Assembly: GCA_965220385.1 (NCBI GenBank)
Contig: OZ244825.1
Span: forward strand, 1,054,001 to 1,118,000
Reading direction: 5' to 3'
DNA: 64,000 bases
Source: PCPOR2b sp965220385
GTDB lineage: Bacteria > Poribacteria > WGA-4E > PCPOR2b
Positions 24,234 to 36,727 of the stretch are shown in pieces. The notes under the pieces were generated by a model that was not told the origin of the DNA, made no database searches, and saw only the letters and a program-made list of their open reading frames with translations. Each line of letters starts with the position of its first letter. Within the stretch, counting starts at the first letter, position 1. The translations under genes and the position numbers were made by a program.

Positions 24234-26489
24234 ATGGCAGAAAAGAAAGACTACAAAGTCGTTGGGACTCGTCCCATTCGCCATGATGGCGTTGATAAGG
24301 TTACTGGTCGCGCTCTTTATGGCGCGGATTTCCAAACTGTAGGACTGTTACACGGTAAAGTGCTGCGCAGCCCACACGCCCATGCGCGGATTAAGTCGAT
24401 TGATACCAGCCGCGCAGAAGCCCATCCCGGCGTGAGGGCGGTTGTAACAGCGAAAGATTTTCCTGCTGTCGAAGATAAGATAGCAGATCTTGGAGAGGGA
24501 GCAGCTAACGTAAAAGATCTCCAAGATAATGTATTGGCAGGCGACAAGGCGCTCTACAAAGGCCATCAGGTCGCCGCAGTTGCCGCGATTGATCCCCATA
24601 CCGCAGAAGAGGCGCTTGAGCTAATTGATGTTGAGTACGAGGTGCTCCCTCCGGTAATCAAAGTGCTTGATGCGATGAAGGAAGATGCACCGCTTCTGCA
24701 CGAGGACATGCACACCGATGAGATGGGGGAAAAATCCGATAAGCCGAGTAACATTGCGGCTCACTTCCAGCACAAACAGGGTGACCCCGAAAAAGGTTAT
24801 GCCGAAGCTGATGTCGTCGTTGAGCAAGAGTATACGACGGAGACTGTGCATCAAGGCTATATTGAACCCCACAATGCGACCGCACTGTACAATCCCGATG
24901 GACAGTTGACCATTTGGTGTAGTACGCAGGGGGCATTCGCTGTCCGAGGACAGGTGTCTGAGATTCTCCAGCTACCCGTCTCAAAAATTAAGGTTGTGCC
25001 AATGGAAATTGGCGGTGGTTTTGGTGGAAAGATTAATGTCTACATCAAGCCGATTGCCGCGATGCTTTCCATGAAAACCGGCAAACCTGTCAAGGTTCTG
25101 ATGAGTCGAGCAGATGTCTTTGAAGGTACAGGCCCCACACCCGGTTCCTATGTGCGCGTGAAAATGGGTGCAACGAAGGATGGACGCATCACCGCCGCGG
25201 AAGCCTATCTCGCGTTTGAAGCGGGTGCCTACCCCGGTTCACCGGTCGGAGCGGCAGCGTTCTGCGTTTTCTCGCCCTACAAGGTTGAGAATGGAACGGT
25301 TGATGGATATGATGTGGTCGTCAATAAGCCGAAGACCGCCGCATATCGGGCGCCCGGAGCGACAAATGCTGCATTTGCTGCCGAGACTGTCATCGATGAG
25401 ATTTGTGAGAAGATCGGGATGGATCCGCTTGAATTCCGTATCCTCAATAGCGCGACAGAGGGGGATATCCGAATTGATGGGCCTCCGGCTCCGCGTGTCG
25501 GTTTTATCGAAACAGTTGAGGCCGCAAAAGATCACCCCCACTATTCAGCACCGCTTGAAGGTGAGAATGTAGGACGTGGCGTTGCTTCCGGCTATTGGCC
25601 CAACTTCGGTATGAAATCCAGTGTTTCAATTAATGTAACTGCCGATGGAACGATCAGTCTCGTCGAAGGGTCAACCGATATCGGTGGCACACGCGCATCA
25701 ATTGCGATGCAAGCGGCAGAAGTGCTTGGAATCCCCGCCGAGTCAGTGACGCCTACCGTGGCGGATACCGACTCCGTTGGTTACACGGACGTTACAGGCG
25801 GAAGCCGTACCGCGTTTGCAACCGGTTACGCCGCGTATGAAGCTGCACAAGATGTCAAACAGCAGATGATCGAACGTGCTGCGAAACTGTGGGAAGTCGA
25901 TGCGGGAGAAGTTCAATTTGCCGACGGGGTGTTTAGTTCCGTCAATGGCAAGGAGCAGGAAATCGACTTCAAAGGTCTGGCAGAGAGACTCGATGAAACC
26001 GGCGGTCCCGTCGTCGGACGCGGCACTGCGGATCCAAGCCAACCAGGTCCGTCAATCGGTCTGCACGTTGTTGATGTCGAAGTTGATCCCGACACCGGCA
26101 AGATTGACATCTTGCGTTATACGGCGACCCAAGATGCTGGCAAAGCTATCCACCCCAGCTACGTTGAGGGACAGATACAGGGTGGGGCTGTTCAAGGTAT
26201 CGGTTGGGCGTTAAACGAGGAATATATCTACAATGAGAAAGGCGAGATGACCAACGCCAGTTTCCTCGATTATCGTATTCCAACCTGTCTCGATCTGCCG
26301 ATGATTGATGCTGTTATTGTGGAAGTACCTAACCCCGGTCATCCGTTTGGTGTTAGGGGCGTCGGCGAAACACCAATCATTGCGCCACCCGCTGCCATTG
26401 CAAATGCCGTCTATCGTGCAACCGGCGTTCGGCTGAAAGAACTGCCGATGTCGCCAGGACGTGTCCTCAAAGCAATGGGCAAGATCTAG
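24234..26489 (+). CDS. Molybdenum hydroxylase large (molybdopterin-binding) subunit (XdhA/CoxL-type)
   Basis: 751-aa catalytic subunit. N-terminal Ald_Xan_dh_C domain: VTGRALYGADFQ and KVLRSPHAHARIKSID. Molybdenum cofactor contacts: EIGGGFGGKINVY (near 259-271; GGGFGGK), AYRAPGATNAAFAAE (near 367-381), and the catalytic Glu in RGVGETPIIAPPAAIANAVYR (here read as VRGVGETPIIAPP, near 711-723). The CoxL signature A-Y-R/S-C-S-F-R of form I CO dehydrogenase is not present; the loop reads AYRAPGATN, so this is not an obvious CO dehydrogenase and the substrate (purine, aldehyde, nicotinate or other heterocycle) is open. Third gene of the operon; a MoaD-like gene follows after 136 bp. Confidence 0.93.
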   Translation: MAEKKDYKVVGTRPIRHDGVDKVTGRALYGADFQTVGLLHGKVLRSPHAHARIKSIDTSRAEAHPGVRAVVTAKDFPAVEDKIADLGEGAANVKDLQDNVLAGDKALYKGHQVAAVAAIDPHTAEEALELIDVEYEVLPPVIKVLDAMKEDAPLLHEDMHTDEMGEKSDKPSNIAAHFQHKQGDPEKGYAEADVVVEQEYTTETVHQGYIEPHNATALYNPDGQLTIWCSTQGAFAVRGQVSEILQLPVSKIKVVPMEIGGGFGGKINVYIKPIAAMLSMKTGKPVKVLMSRADVFEGTGPTPGSYVRVKMGATKDGRITAAEAYLAFEAGAYPGSPVGAAAFCVFSPYKVENGTVDGYDVVVNKPKTAAYRAPGATNAAFAAETVIDEICEKIGMDPLEFRILNSATEGDIRIDGPPAPRVGFIETVEAAKDHPHYSAPLEGENVGRGVASGYWPNFGMKSSVSINVTADGTISLVEGSTDIGGTRASIAMQAAEVLGIPAESVTPTVADTDSVGYTDVTGGSRTAFATGYAAYEAAQDVKQQMIERAAKLWEVDAGEVQFADGVFSSVNGKEQEIDFKGLAERLDETGGPVVGRGTADPSQPGPSIGLHVVDVEVDPDTGKIDILRYTATQDAGKAIHPSYVEGQIQGGAVQGIGWALNEEYIYNEKGEMTNASFLDYRIPTCLDLPMIDAVIVEVPNPGHPFGVRGVGETPIIAPPAAIANAVYRATGVRLKELPMSPGRVLKAMGKI

Positions 26490-26559
26490 CCGTGTCGTCC
26501 TAAATTTTAGCATTCTGGATTCGCCGAGCTAATATGTTCGGGCGATCTTAAACTACAAT

Positions 26560-26596
26560 CAGGGATATAGGGTTCTGTATCTGCCTTATATCCCTG
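26560..26596 (+). promoter_or_regulatory. Hairpin before the MoaD-like gene
   Basis: Perfect 10-bp inverted repeat CAGGGATATA/TATATCCCTG around a 17-base loop, followed by TTCTATTTTATATGGAGGG. The A/T-rich tail makes a weak terminator after the hydroxylase operon possible. The stem ends 13 bases before the ribosome-binding site of the next gene, so it could also affect its translation. No Moco-riboswitch structure is apparent by eye. Confidence 0.45.
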
Positions 26597-26625
26597 TTCT
26601 ATTTTATATGGAGGGTTTTCAGACC

Positions 26626-26916
26626 ATGGCAACGATTGCAATTCCCTCACTCATGCAGAAATTAACCGACGGTGCGAACCAGGTCGTTGTGGAAGGCAAT
26701 ACGCTACGGGAAGTTGTCAATAACCTTGAAGCAGCCCATCCCGGCTTCAAAGATCGGCTCTGTGATGGTGATCGGATTCGGCCCAGCATCTCGGTATACA
26801 TTGATGGCGTGATGACACGCGAAGGGCTGCATCAACCCATAGGTGAGGCGGCGAGCATCCATTTCGTACCGGCGATTAGTGGAGGTTTAGCCAGCCACGG
26901 GAAAGAAATTTCCTAA
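26626..26916 (+). CDS. MoaD/ThiS-family ubiquitin-like sulfur-carrier protein with C-terminal tail
   Basis: 96-aa beta-grasp protein. Family signs: NTLREVVNNLEAAHPGFKDRL (here NTLREVVNNLEAAHPG), RIRPSISVYIDGV and the terminal AASIHFVPAISGG, which corresponds to the Gly-Gly tail of MoaD. After GG come nine more residues (LASHGKEIS), so the protein cannot be thiocarboxylated as encoded unless a protease trims it. Start: ATG 26626 is preferred because GGAGGG (26610-26615) lies ten bases upstream; the ATG at 26608 overlaps that site. Placement behind a molybdenum hydroxylase suggests a role in molybdopterin synthesis or sulfur supply, an inference. Other Moco genes are not in the window. Confidence 0.85.
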   Translation: MATIAIPSLMQKLTDGANQVVVEGNTLREVVNNLEAAHPGFKDRLCDGDRIRPSISVYIDGVMTREGLHQPIGEAASIHFVPAISGGLASHGKEIS

Positions 26917-26940
26917 ACATAAAAAAACTTGCGTTTTCTC

Positions 26941-26969
26941 TTGACAGGGTGGGGAGGGTATGTTATACT
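26941..26969 (+). promoter_or_regulatory. rRNA operon promoter
   Basis: Perfect TTGACA (26941-26946), a 17-base spacer, and TATACT (26964-26969) preceded by TGT, an extended -10. The following discriminator TCCCCTCG is G/C-rich, as in stringently controlled rRNA promoters. It lies about 180 bases before the 16S 5' end. Confidence 0.88.
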
Positions 26970-27001
26970 TCCCCTCGTCTCCGTTAAGGGGATTAAAAAG
27001 A

Positions 27002-27013
27002 TGCTCTTTGAAA
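27002..27013 (+). promoter_or_regulatory. boxA antitermination element, leader
   Basis: TGCTCTTTGAAA closely matches the E. coli rrn boxA (TGCTCTTTAACA), the NusB/S10 binding site of the rRNA antitermination complex. A similar TGATCTTTGACA lies before the 23S gene at 28980. Confidence 0.7.
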
Positions 27014-27024
27014 GCTAAATAGTT
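27010..27024 (+). other. 16S rRNA processing stem, 5' arm
   Basis: GAAAGCTAAATAGTT is perfectly complementary to 28762-28776 downstream of 16S. AAAAGATGC just upstream (26996-27004) also pairs with GCATCTTTT (about 28785-28793) across an internal loop. This forms the long stem that brackets pre-16S for RNase III. Confidence 0.75.
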
Positions 27025-27146
27025 TTTTTGTTACGCGCTACGTTTTTTGATATGATAGCATTTGATAGGGCTTGTATATTGTACAAAGTCCTCCTGTCGA
27101 CTTAGAAAATCCTTCCTAATTTATTAGGTCGGTTTTTCTTTAAGAC

Positions 27147-28711
<1,565 letters not shown>

Positions 28712-28761
28712 TCAAGGGCATCAACTCTATGCCCGAGCTCGTTAACTTGTGCATAACGGAT

Positions 28762-28776
28762 AACTATTTAGCTTTC
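28762..28776 (+). other. 16S rRNA processing stem, 3' arm
   Basis: AACTATTTAGCTTTC, the exact complement of 27010-27024. It lies about 60 bases after the 16S 3' end and before tRNA-Ile. Confidence 0.75.
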
Positions 28777-28802
28777 TGAGATCGCATCTTTTATTGTTCT
28801 AG

Positions 28803-28879
28803 GGGCTTATAGCTCAGGAGGTTAGAGCGCGCGCCTGATAAGCGCGAGGTCTCTGGTTCGATTCCAGATAAGCCCACCA
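28803..28879 (+). tRNA. tRNA-Ile (GAT)
   Basis: 77-nt cloverleaf in the 16S-23S spacer. Acceptor stem GGGCTTA/TAAGCCC, anticodon stem CGCGC/GCGCG around loop CTGATAA with anticodon GAT (28837-28839), T-arm CTGGTTCGATTCCAG, and an encoded CCA end. Confidence 0.96.
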
Positions 28880-28888
28880 ATTCTATGT

Positions 28889-28965
28889 GGGGGTGTAGCT
28901 CAGTTTGGGAGAGCGCCTGCTTTGCAAGCAGGAGGCCAGCGGTTCGACTCCGCTCATCTCCACCA
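28889..28965 (+). tRNA. tRNA-Ala (TGC)
   Basis: 77-nt cloverleaf nine bases after tRNA-Ile. Acceptor GGGGGTG/CATCTCC contains two G-U pairs but not the G3-U70 alone: G-C, G-C, G-U, G-C, G-U, U-A, G-C reading inward, so the G3-U70 identity pair of alanine tRNAs is present. Anticodon TGC (28923-28925) in CTTTGCAAG; T-arm GCGGTTCGACTCCGC; encoded CCA. Confidence 0.96.
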
Positions 28966-28979
28966 AGCGTAACAGCTTT

Positions 28980-28991
28980 TGATCTTTGACA
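28980..28991 (+). promoter_or_regulatory. boxA-like element, 16S-23S spacer
   Basis: TGATCTTTGACA resembles the leader boxA at 27002 and the spacer boxA of other rRNA operons. It overlaps the start of the 23S processing stem. Confidence 0.5.
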
Positions 28992-29007
28992 ATTGTATAG
29001 ATTTGAA
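28985..29007 (+). other. 23S rRNA processing stem, 5' arm
   Basis: A 23-base segment starting TTTGACAATTGTATAG pairs with 32055-32077 (TTCAAATCTATACAACTG onward) with a single mismatch. It brackets pre-23S as an RNase III substrate. Confidence 0.8.
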
Positions 29008-29023
29008 TTCGGCTTCTAAAGAA

Positions 29024-32036
<3,013 letters not shown>

Positions 32037-32054
32037 TTTACTCTATAGCTATAG

Positions 32055-32077
32055 TTCAAATCTATACAACTGTCAAA
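32055..32077 (+). other. 23S rRNA processing stem, 3' arm
   Basis: Complement of 28985-29007 with one mismatch over 23 bases. It lies about 20 bases after the 23S 3' end. Confidence 0.8.
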
Positions 32078-32115
32078 TTTTTATGGACGAATCGGAATAG
32101 ATAAATTAACACATT

Positions 32116-32234
32116 TTCCGGTGATAACAGCGAAGGGGAAACACCCGTACCCATTCCGAACACGGCAGTTAAGCCCTTCAGCGCTGATGATACTTCGAGG
32201 GTGACCTCGTGGGAAAGTAGGTCATTGCCGGGAA
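32116..32234 (+). rRNA. rrf: 5S ribosomal RNA
   Basis: About 119 nt, 80 bases after 23S. Terminal helix CCGGTGAT/ATTGCCGG (with two G-U pairs), the conserved AACACCCGTACCCATTCCGAAC type segment (ACCCGTACCCATTCCGAACA here in part) and GGGAAAGTAGGTCATTGCCG. Confidence 0.93.
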
Positions 32235-32243
32235 TCTTAAATC

Positions 32244-32275
32244 AAGCCTCAATCTCAGGATTGGGGCTTTTTTTA
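32244..32275 (+). terminator. Rho-independent terminator of the rRNA operon
   Basis: 10-bp stem AAGCCTCAAT/ATTGGGGCTT with one G-U pair, loop CTCAGG, then an eight-T run. It lies ten bases after the 5S 3' end. Confidence 0.92.
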
Positions 32276-32314
32276 TTTCGAAAAAAACCTTTCACAAATG
32301 ACAATACAATTTTC

Positions 32315-32343
32315 TTGCATCTACCCCACCTGTATGCTAAAAT
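32315..32343 (+). promoter_or_regulatory. Probable promoter of yebC-ruvCAB
   Basis: TTGCAT (32315-32320), a 17-base spacer, TAAAAT (32338-32343) preceded by TGC (extended -10). It stands 32 bases before the yebC start and after the rRNA terminator. Confidence 0.55.
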
Positions 32344-32374
32344 ACGCTAGATTCTATGCATAGGAGAGGAAGAA

Positions 32375-33121
32375 ATGTCAGGTCATTCAAAGTGGTCGTC
32401 AATTAAACACCGCAAGGCTGCTGTTGATGCGAAGCGCGGAAAGTTATTCTCGAAACTAATTAAAGAGATTACAGTCGCAGCCCGAATCGCTGGCGCCGAT
32501 ACCCAGGTCAATCCGCGTTTGAGATCTGCGGTATTAGTGGCAAAATCGAAGAATGTGCCCAACGATACGATCGACAAGGCGATTCTACGCGGCACAGGCG
32601 AACTTGACGGTGTGGAGTATGAAGAAATTGTATATGAAGGATACGGTCCCGGCGGGGTGGCAATCATGATTGATGTCTTGACCGATAATAAGAACCGAGC
32701 AATTGCTGACGTTAGACATATCCTAAGCAAGCATGGCGGGAATATGGGGGAACCCGGTTCCGTGTCATGGCTGTTTGATAAACGGGGTTGGATGATCATA
32801 GAGAAGGGCAGCATTGATGAAGATGAGCTATTTATGATTGCACTCGATTCGGGGGCGGAGGATATGACAGTCCAAGACGAGAACCTTGAAATTATCACGT
32901 CGCCTGAAAATTTTGAGAACGTTAGAAAGGCTGTTGAGGAATCCGGTGCAACAATTATTGAAGCTGAACTGACAATGCTTCCCCAAAGCACAGTGAAAGC
33001 GGAAGGTAAGGAAGCGGAACGGATGCTGCGGTTGATGGAAGCACTCGAAGACAGCGACGATGTCCAGAAAGTGTATGCAAACTTCGACATCGCCGATGAT
33101 ATCTTGGAAGCTGCAGCCTAA
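32375..33121 (+). CDS. yebC: YebC/PmpR family protein
   Basis: 248-aa cytoplasmic protein of the YebC/TACO1 family (DNA-binding regulator or ribosome-associated translation factor, depending on the member). The signature N-terminus MSGHSKWSSIKHRKAAVDAK (one of the most conserved in the family), NVPNDTIDKAILRGTGE, YEGYGPGGVAIMIDVLTDN and NGGNMGEPGSVSWLF-type segments are all present (here KHGGNMGEPGSVSWLFDKRG in part). Start ATG with AGGAGAGG upstream. ruvC follows after 13 bp; yebC-ruvCAB order is conserved in many bacteria. Confidence 0.97.
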   Translation: MSGHSKWSSIKHRKAAVDAKRGKLFSKLIKEITVAARIAGADTQVNPRLRSAVLVAKSKNVPNDTIDKAILRGTGELDGVEYEEIVYEGYGPGGVAIMIDVLTDNKNRAIADVRHILSKHGGNMGEPGSVSWLFDKRGWMIIEKGSIDEDELFMIALDSGAEDMTVQDENLEIITSPENFENVRKAVEESGATIIEAELTMLPQSTVKAEGKEAERMLRLMEALEDSDDVQKVYANFDIADDILEAAA

Positions 33122-33134
33122 GTCTCTCTTAATA

Positions 33135-33638
33135 ATGATTGTCCTTGGAATAGATCCCGGAATTGCAAATACCGGCTACGGACTCATCAAAGCCGATTCA
33201 TCAAGGGTAGCCCCTATCGGTTTCGGCTGTATCCGTACAACACCAAAGGACGAATCCGCGCAACGTTTGAAGATTATCTATGACGAATTGATTCAGTTGG
33301 CTACCGAATATCAACCGGAACTATTCGTGCTTGAGGACCTCTTCTTCAGCAAAAACGTGACCAGCGCGTTCGCCGTGGGAGAGGCAACGGGTGTCGTTAA
33401 ACTGGCTGCTGCAAATACAAATCGGCAAGTCTATAGCTATCCCCCTGTTCAGATCAAACAGGCAGTTGTCGGATATGGTAAGGCGACCAAGCGTCAAGTC
33501 CAAGAGATGGTTAAGGTTTTACTCGGGCTAAAAGATATACCGCGTCCAGATCACGCCGCGGATGCGCTTGCCACAGCAATTTGTCACGCACGTTCCCATA
33601 AAGTGCTCCAACTGCGCGAAAGGCTCAGACAGTCATGA
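33135..33638 (+). CDS. ruvC: Holliday junction resolvase RuvC
   Basis: 167-aa endonuclease that cuts Holliday junctions. Catalytic acids: Asp in GIDPGIANTGYG (Asp 7), Glu in VLEDLFFSKN (near 67), and the Asp pair in DHAADALATAICH (near 140-145). The start at 33135 (MIVLGIDPG) is chosen over upstream in-frame ATGs that overlap yebC, since family proteins start here. The stop overlaps the ruvA start by four bases (ATGA), indicating translational coupling. Confidence 0.96.
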   Translation: MIVLGIDPGIANTGYGLIKADSSRVAPIGFGCIRTTPKDESAQRLKIIYDELIQLATEYQPELFVLEDLFFSKNVTSAFAVGEATGVVKLAAANTNRQVYSYPPVQIKQAVVGYGKATKRQVQEMVKVLLGLKDIPRPDHAADALATAICHARSHKVLQLRERLRQS

Positions 33639-34228
33639 TTGCGTTCGTAAAGGGTATCTTAGCAGTCAATGGATCAAAACAGGTCACTGTTGATGTCAAC
33701 GGAGTCGGATACAGCGTCGAAATATCAGACAACACAAAATCGCAGTTGCCCGAAGTTGGATCCGAAATCAAATTTTATACCCATTATCATTGCCGGGAAA
33801 ACGAAGTCAAGCTTTATGGGTTTGGGTCACAGGATGAACTCACAATCTTTGAAACCGCCTTGGTAGTAAAAGGGGTAGGTCCCGCCTTAGCATTAAATAT
33901 TGTCTCAAAACTTTCCCCTCCTGAATTCCAGCGCGCTATCCGCGATGGCGATCACGCCACTTTAATGCGAGTGCCACGCCTCAACAAAGAGCTTGCACAA
34001 CTCATGATTATGAAACTCAAGAATACCGTTCGTAAGATTCACCTCGATGCCAAGGTTGAGGAGGCTAGCAGCCAAGAGGGTACGGACGCAGGTGTGCAGG
34101 TATTAATCGGTTTAGGAGCCAACGAAGTCGCAGCCGAACGCGCAATTACAGATGCCCAGAAAATCCTAGGTCCCACAGCAAAACCGGAAGAGTTGGTCCG
34201 GTTAGCGCTTGCTCGACTAAATCAGTGA
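33635..34228 (+). CDS. ruvA: Holliday junction branch migration protein RuvA
   Basis: 197-aa DNA-binding subunit. N-terminal OB fold (MIAFVKGILAVNGSKQVTVDVNGVGYSV in part), helix-hairpin-helix region with VVKGVGPALALNIVSKLSP (near 70-88), where the usual second HhH is diverged (RVPRLNKELAQLMIMKLKN rather than the common GIGKKTAERI), and the C-terminal domain III that touches RuvB (VQVLIGLGANEVAAERAI). ATG overlaps the ruvC stop; ruvB follows after 9 bp. Confidence 0.95.
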   Translation: MIAFVKGILAVNGSKQVTVDVNGVGYSVEISDNTKSQLPEVGSEIKFYTHYHCRENEVKLYGFGSQDELTIFETALVVKGVGPALALNIVSKLSPPEFQRAIRDGDHATLMRVPRLNKELAQLMIMKLKNTVRKIHLDAKVEEASSQEGTDAGVQVLIGLGANEVAAERAITDAQKILGPTAKPEELVRLALARLNQ

Positions 34229-34237
34229 GTCTGATCT

Positions 34238-35263
34238 ATGAATAAAGAGATGCATACACTTCTCAACGAATCGGATATCGAAGAGTTAGAGGGCAACCAA
34301 TATAGCCTCAGACCACAGTCTCTTGAGGAATTCATTGGACAAGAGCAGATTAAAGAGCAGCTCCGTATCCACATCGAAGCCGCCAAAAGTAGGAACCAAT
34401 CATTGTCGCATATTCTCTTTGTGGGACCGCCCGGACTGGGTAAAACAACACTGGCTCGGATTGTTGCCAATGAAATGGGGAGCAGTTTCAAGTCAGCAGT
34501 TGGTCCCGCGATGGAGCGCCTCGACCTTGCGTCGGTATTAACCGGTCTTGAAGAACGCGAAATCTTTTTTATCGATGAAATTCACCGTATGAAGGGCCAT
34601 GTTCAGGAATCAATGTACCCGGCGATGGAGGATTATAAGATAGATTTGCCCATCGGTCAGGGACCCGCCGCGGATATTATTACCGTGCCGCTCGCACATT
34701 TCACCCTTGTAGGGGCGACTACTCGTGAGGGACTCTTAGGAGGTCCCTTTCGAGATCGCTTTGGCAACCGCATACATCTTGATTATTACGCGCCGGAGGA
34801 AATTCAGATCGCTATCAATCGGCTTAGTCAAAAGATGCAGCCTCCCGTGAAAATCGATGAGGAAGCCGAATACGAACTGGCGCGCCGCTCAAGAGGGACC
34901 ATGCGCATTGCGGAAAATATGTTGAGGAAGGTCAGAGATTACGCAACCGTCAAGTCTGACGGAGTTGTGACCTATGAAATCGCTCAAGAAGCGTTGGAGT
35001 TTTTCCAGATTGATGAACTCGGCTTAGACGACAATGATAGACTGTATCTGCGGACAATGATCGAGAACTTTCGTGGACGGGCTGGTCTGAAGGCGATGGC
35101 GGTCGCGGTCAGTGAAGATGAGCGTACCATCGAGGAGGTCTACGAACCCTTCTTAATTAAACTGGGTTTTTTAACCCTGACACCAATGGGGCGGGTTGCA
35201 ACAGATGCCGCCTATCAGCATCTCGGCATTCCAAGACCTGAGTATCAGACGACCCTTTTCTAA
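34238..35263 (+). CDS. ruvB: Holliday junction branch migration ATPase RuvB
   Basis: 341-aa AAA+ motor. YSLRPQSLEEFIGQEQIKEQ (near 21-40), Walker A GPPGLGKTTLARIVANEMG (near 65-83), Walker B FFIDEIHRM (near 115-123), sensor 1 GATTREGLLGGPFRDRFGN (usual GATTRAGLLTSPLRDRFG), sensor 2 RRSRGTMRIAENMLRKVRDY and the winged-helix end GFLTLTPMGRVATDAAYQHLG. All catalytic elements intact and length normal. Confidence 0.97.
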   Translation: MNKEMHTLLNESDIEELEGNQYSLRPQSLEEFIGQEQIKEQLRIHIEAAKSRNQSLSHILFVGPPGLGKTTLARIVANEMGSSFKSAVGPAMERLDLASVLTGLEEREIFFIDEIHRMKGHVQESMYPAMEDYKIDLPIGQGPAADIITVPLAHFTLVGATTREGLLGGPFRDRFGNRIHLDYYAPEEIQIAINRLSQKMQPPVKIDEEAEYELARRSRGTMRIAENMLRKVRDYATVKSDGVVTYEIAQEALEFFQIDELGLDDNDRLYLRTMIENFRGRAGLKAMAVAVSEDERTIEEVYEPFLIKLGFLTLTPMGRVATDAAYQHLGIPRPEYQTTLF

Positions 35264-35322
35264 ATCTCGCCTCTGATTGGCAGAAGAGCTGCGAATCTAA
35301 TCCTTCCGTAAATATAATTAGC

Positions 35323-36351
35323 ATGAAACTCACCGATTACGACTATGACCTGCCGGAAGTACTTATCGCACAGCAGCCCCGTCCCCAAAGGGATGCATCC
35401 CGCTTAATGGTCGTGGATCGGAGCGCACACACAATTCACCACACGCAGTTCTCCCAGATTGGCGAGTTTCTCCCACCCCGTTCCTTGCTCGTAATTAACA
35501 ACACGAAAGTCATTCCAGCACGCCTAATAGGTCGGAAACTCCCAACGGGTGGAAAGATTGAGCTGCTTCTAACCCGCCAGAAAAGTGCAAACAGGTGGGA
35601 GGCGCTTGTAAAACCGGGCAGGCGTGTCACGCACGGAACGCGCATCACCTTCGGGGATGGAGCACTGACAGCAAAGATTCTGGCGAAATCATCGCTCGGT
35701 CTTTATACCGTCCGATTCAAATACGATGGCGATTTTGAGGAAATTCTCGCACAGGTGGGCAAGGTTCCTTTACCACCGTATATAAAACGTGAACCAAATC
35801 GCGCCGACAAACATGAGTATCAATGCGTTTACGCGAAAGAGGCGGGGGCAATCGCCGCGCCAACCGCTGGTTTACATTTCACGTTGGGTTTAATGGATAT
35901 ACTCAAACGTAATGGGATTCATCAAGTCCCACTTACACTACATGTTGGACTCGGCACGTTCCAACCCGTCAAGACCGAAAATATTGAGATGCACAAGATG
36001 CACTCGGAGTATTTTGAGCTTTCTCAAACAAGTGCTAATCGGATTAATGTTGCAAAGGCGGAAGGGCGAAAAGTCGTCGCGGTTGGAACCACCTCCGTGC
36101 GTGCCCTTGAAACGGTTGCGTCGGGTTGCAGCGTTAATCCGTATCAGGGATATACGGATATATTCATATATCCCGGCTATCAATTCAAAGTTGTTGATGC
36201 TCTGGTGACTAATTTTCATCTGCCGAAATCAACCTTACTCATGCTCGTTAGCGCATTTGCCGGGCGTGATTTTATTCTCGAAGCGTACCAAGAAGCAATT
36301 GACCAAGAATATCGCTTTTTTAGTTATGGCGATGCAATGCTTATTCTTTAA
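35323..36351 (+). CDS. queA: tRNA preQ1(34) S-adenosylmethionine ribosyltransferase-isomerase
   Basis: 342-aa enzyme adding the ribosyl group of SAM to preQ1 in the tRNA wobble base, giving epoxyqueuosine. Start MKLTDYDYDLPEVLIAQQP, LLVINNTKVIPARLIGRK (near 52-70), VYAKEAGAIAAPTAGLHFT (near 170-188), LHVGLGTFQPV and TNFHLPKSTLLMLVSAFAG (near 293-311) are family hallmarks. Length normal (about 340-350 aa). queA followed by yajC is a frequent order (tgt and secD often nearby; neither is here). Confidence 0.97.
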   Translation: MKLTDYDYDLPEVLIAQQPRPQRDASRLMVVDRSAHTIHHTQFSQIGEFLPPRSLLVINNTKVIPARLIGRKLPTGGKIELLLTRQKSANRWEALVKPGRRVTHGTRITFGDGALTAKILAKSSLGLYTVRFKYDGDFEEILAQVGKVPLPPYIKREPNRADKHEYQCVYAKEAGAIAAPTAGLHFTLGLMDILKRNGIHQVPLTLHVGLGTFQPVKTENIEMHKMHSEYFELSQTSANRINVAKAEGRKVVAVGTTSVRALETVASGCSVNPYQGYTDIFIYPGYQFKVVDALVTNFHLPKSTLLMLVSAFAGRDFILEAYQEAIDQEYRFFSYGDAMLIL

Positions 36352-36368
36352 TTTGGAGGAGATGAATT

Positions 36369-36650
36369 ATGGATTTTCTCGGTGCTTTCTTTCCGATTCT
36401 TCTGATGATACCGATACTGTACTTTCTGATTTTACGCCCCGAACAGCTGAAGCGAAAAAAACACCAAGCCATGCTGAGCAACTTAACCAAGGCGGACGAA
36501 GTGGTTACCACAGGTGGGTTGCATGGGAAAATTGTGGGTGTGGATAAGGATCTTGTCGTTCTGACAATTGCAGAAAATGTAAAGGTCGAAGTGTCACGCA
36601 GCGCGATTGCCTTCAAGAAGAAGGCTGGTGAGCTAATTGAGGGTGAGTAG
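36369..36650 (+). CDS. yajC: Preprotein translocase auxiliary subunit YajC
   Basis: 93-aa single-span membrane protein associated with SecDF-YajC. N-terminal segment LGAFFPILLMIPILYFLILRPEQLKRKKHQ (here AFFPILLMIPILYFLILRPE, near 5-24) followed by a cytoplasmic KOW-like domain with LTKADEVVTTGGLHGKIVGV and VVLTIAENVKVEVSRSAI. AGGAG lies upstream of the ATG. SecD and SecF are not in the window. Confidence 0.95.
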   Translation: MDFLGAFFPILLMIPILYFLILRPEQLKRKKHQAMLSNLTKADEVVTTGGLHGKIVGVDKDLVVLTIAENVKVEVSRSAIAFKKKAGELIEGE

Positions 36651-36727
36651 CAGCTCAACTCCCCCTATTTCTGCGGGGAGCCTTCGCCATTTCGAGCGCA
36701 GCATCCCTGACGAAATTCTTATGCCCC

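Noticed and set aside
24234..26489. Form I CO dehydrogenase large subunit
   Set aside because: The active-site loop reads AYRAPGATN and lacks the Cys-containing AYRCSFR motif that defines form I CoxL.
32383..33090. Minus-strand 235-codon frame opposite yebC
   Set aside because: Antisense to a highly conserved gene, Ser-rich low-complexity product, no ribosome site.
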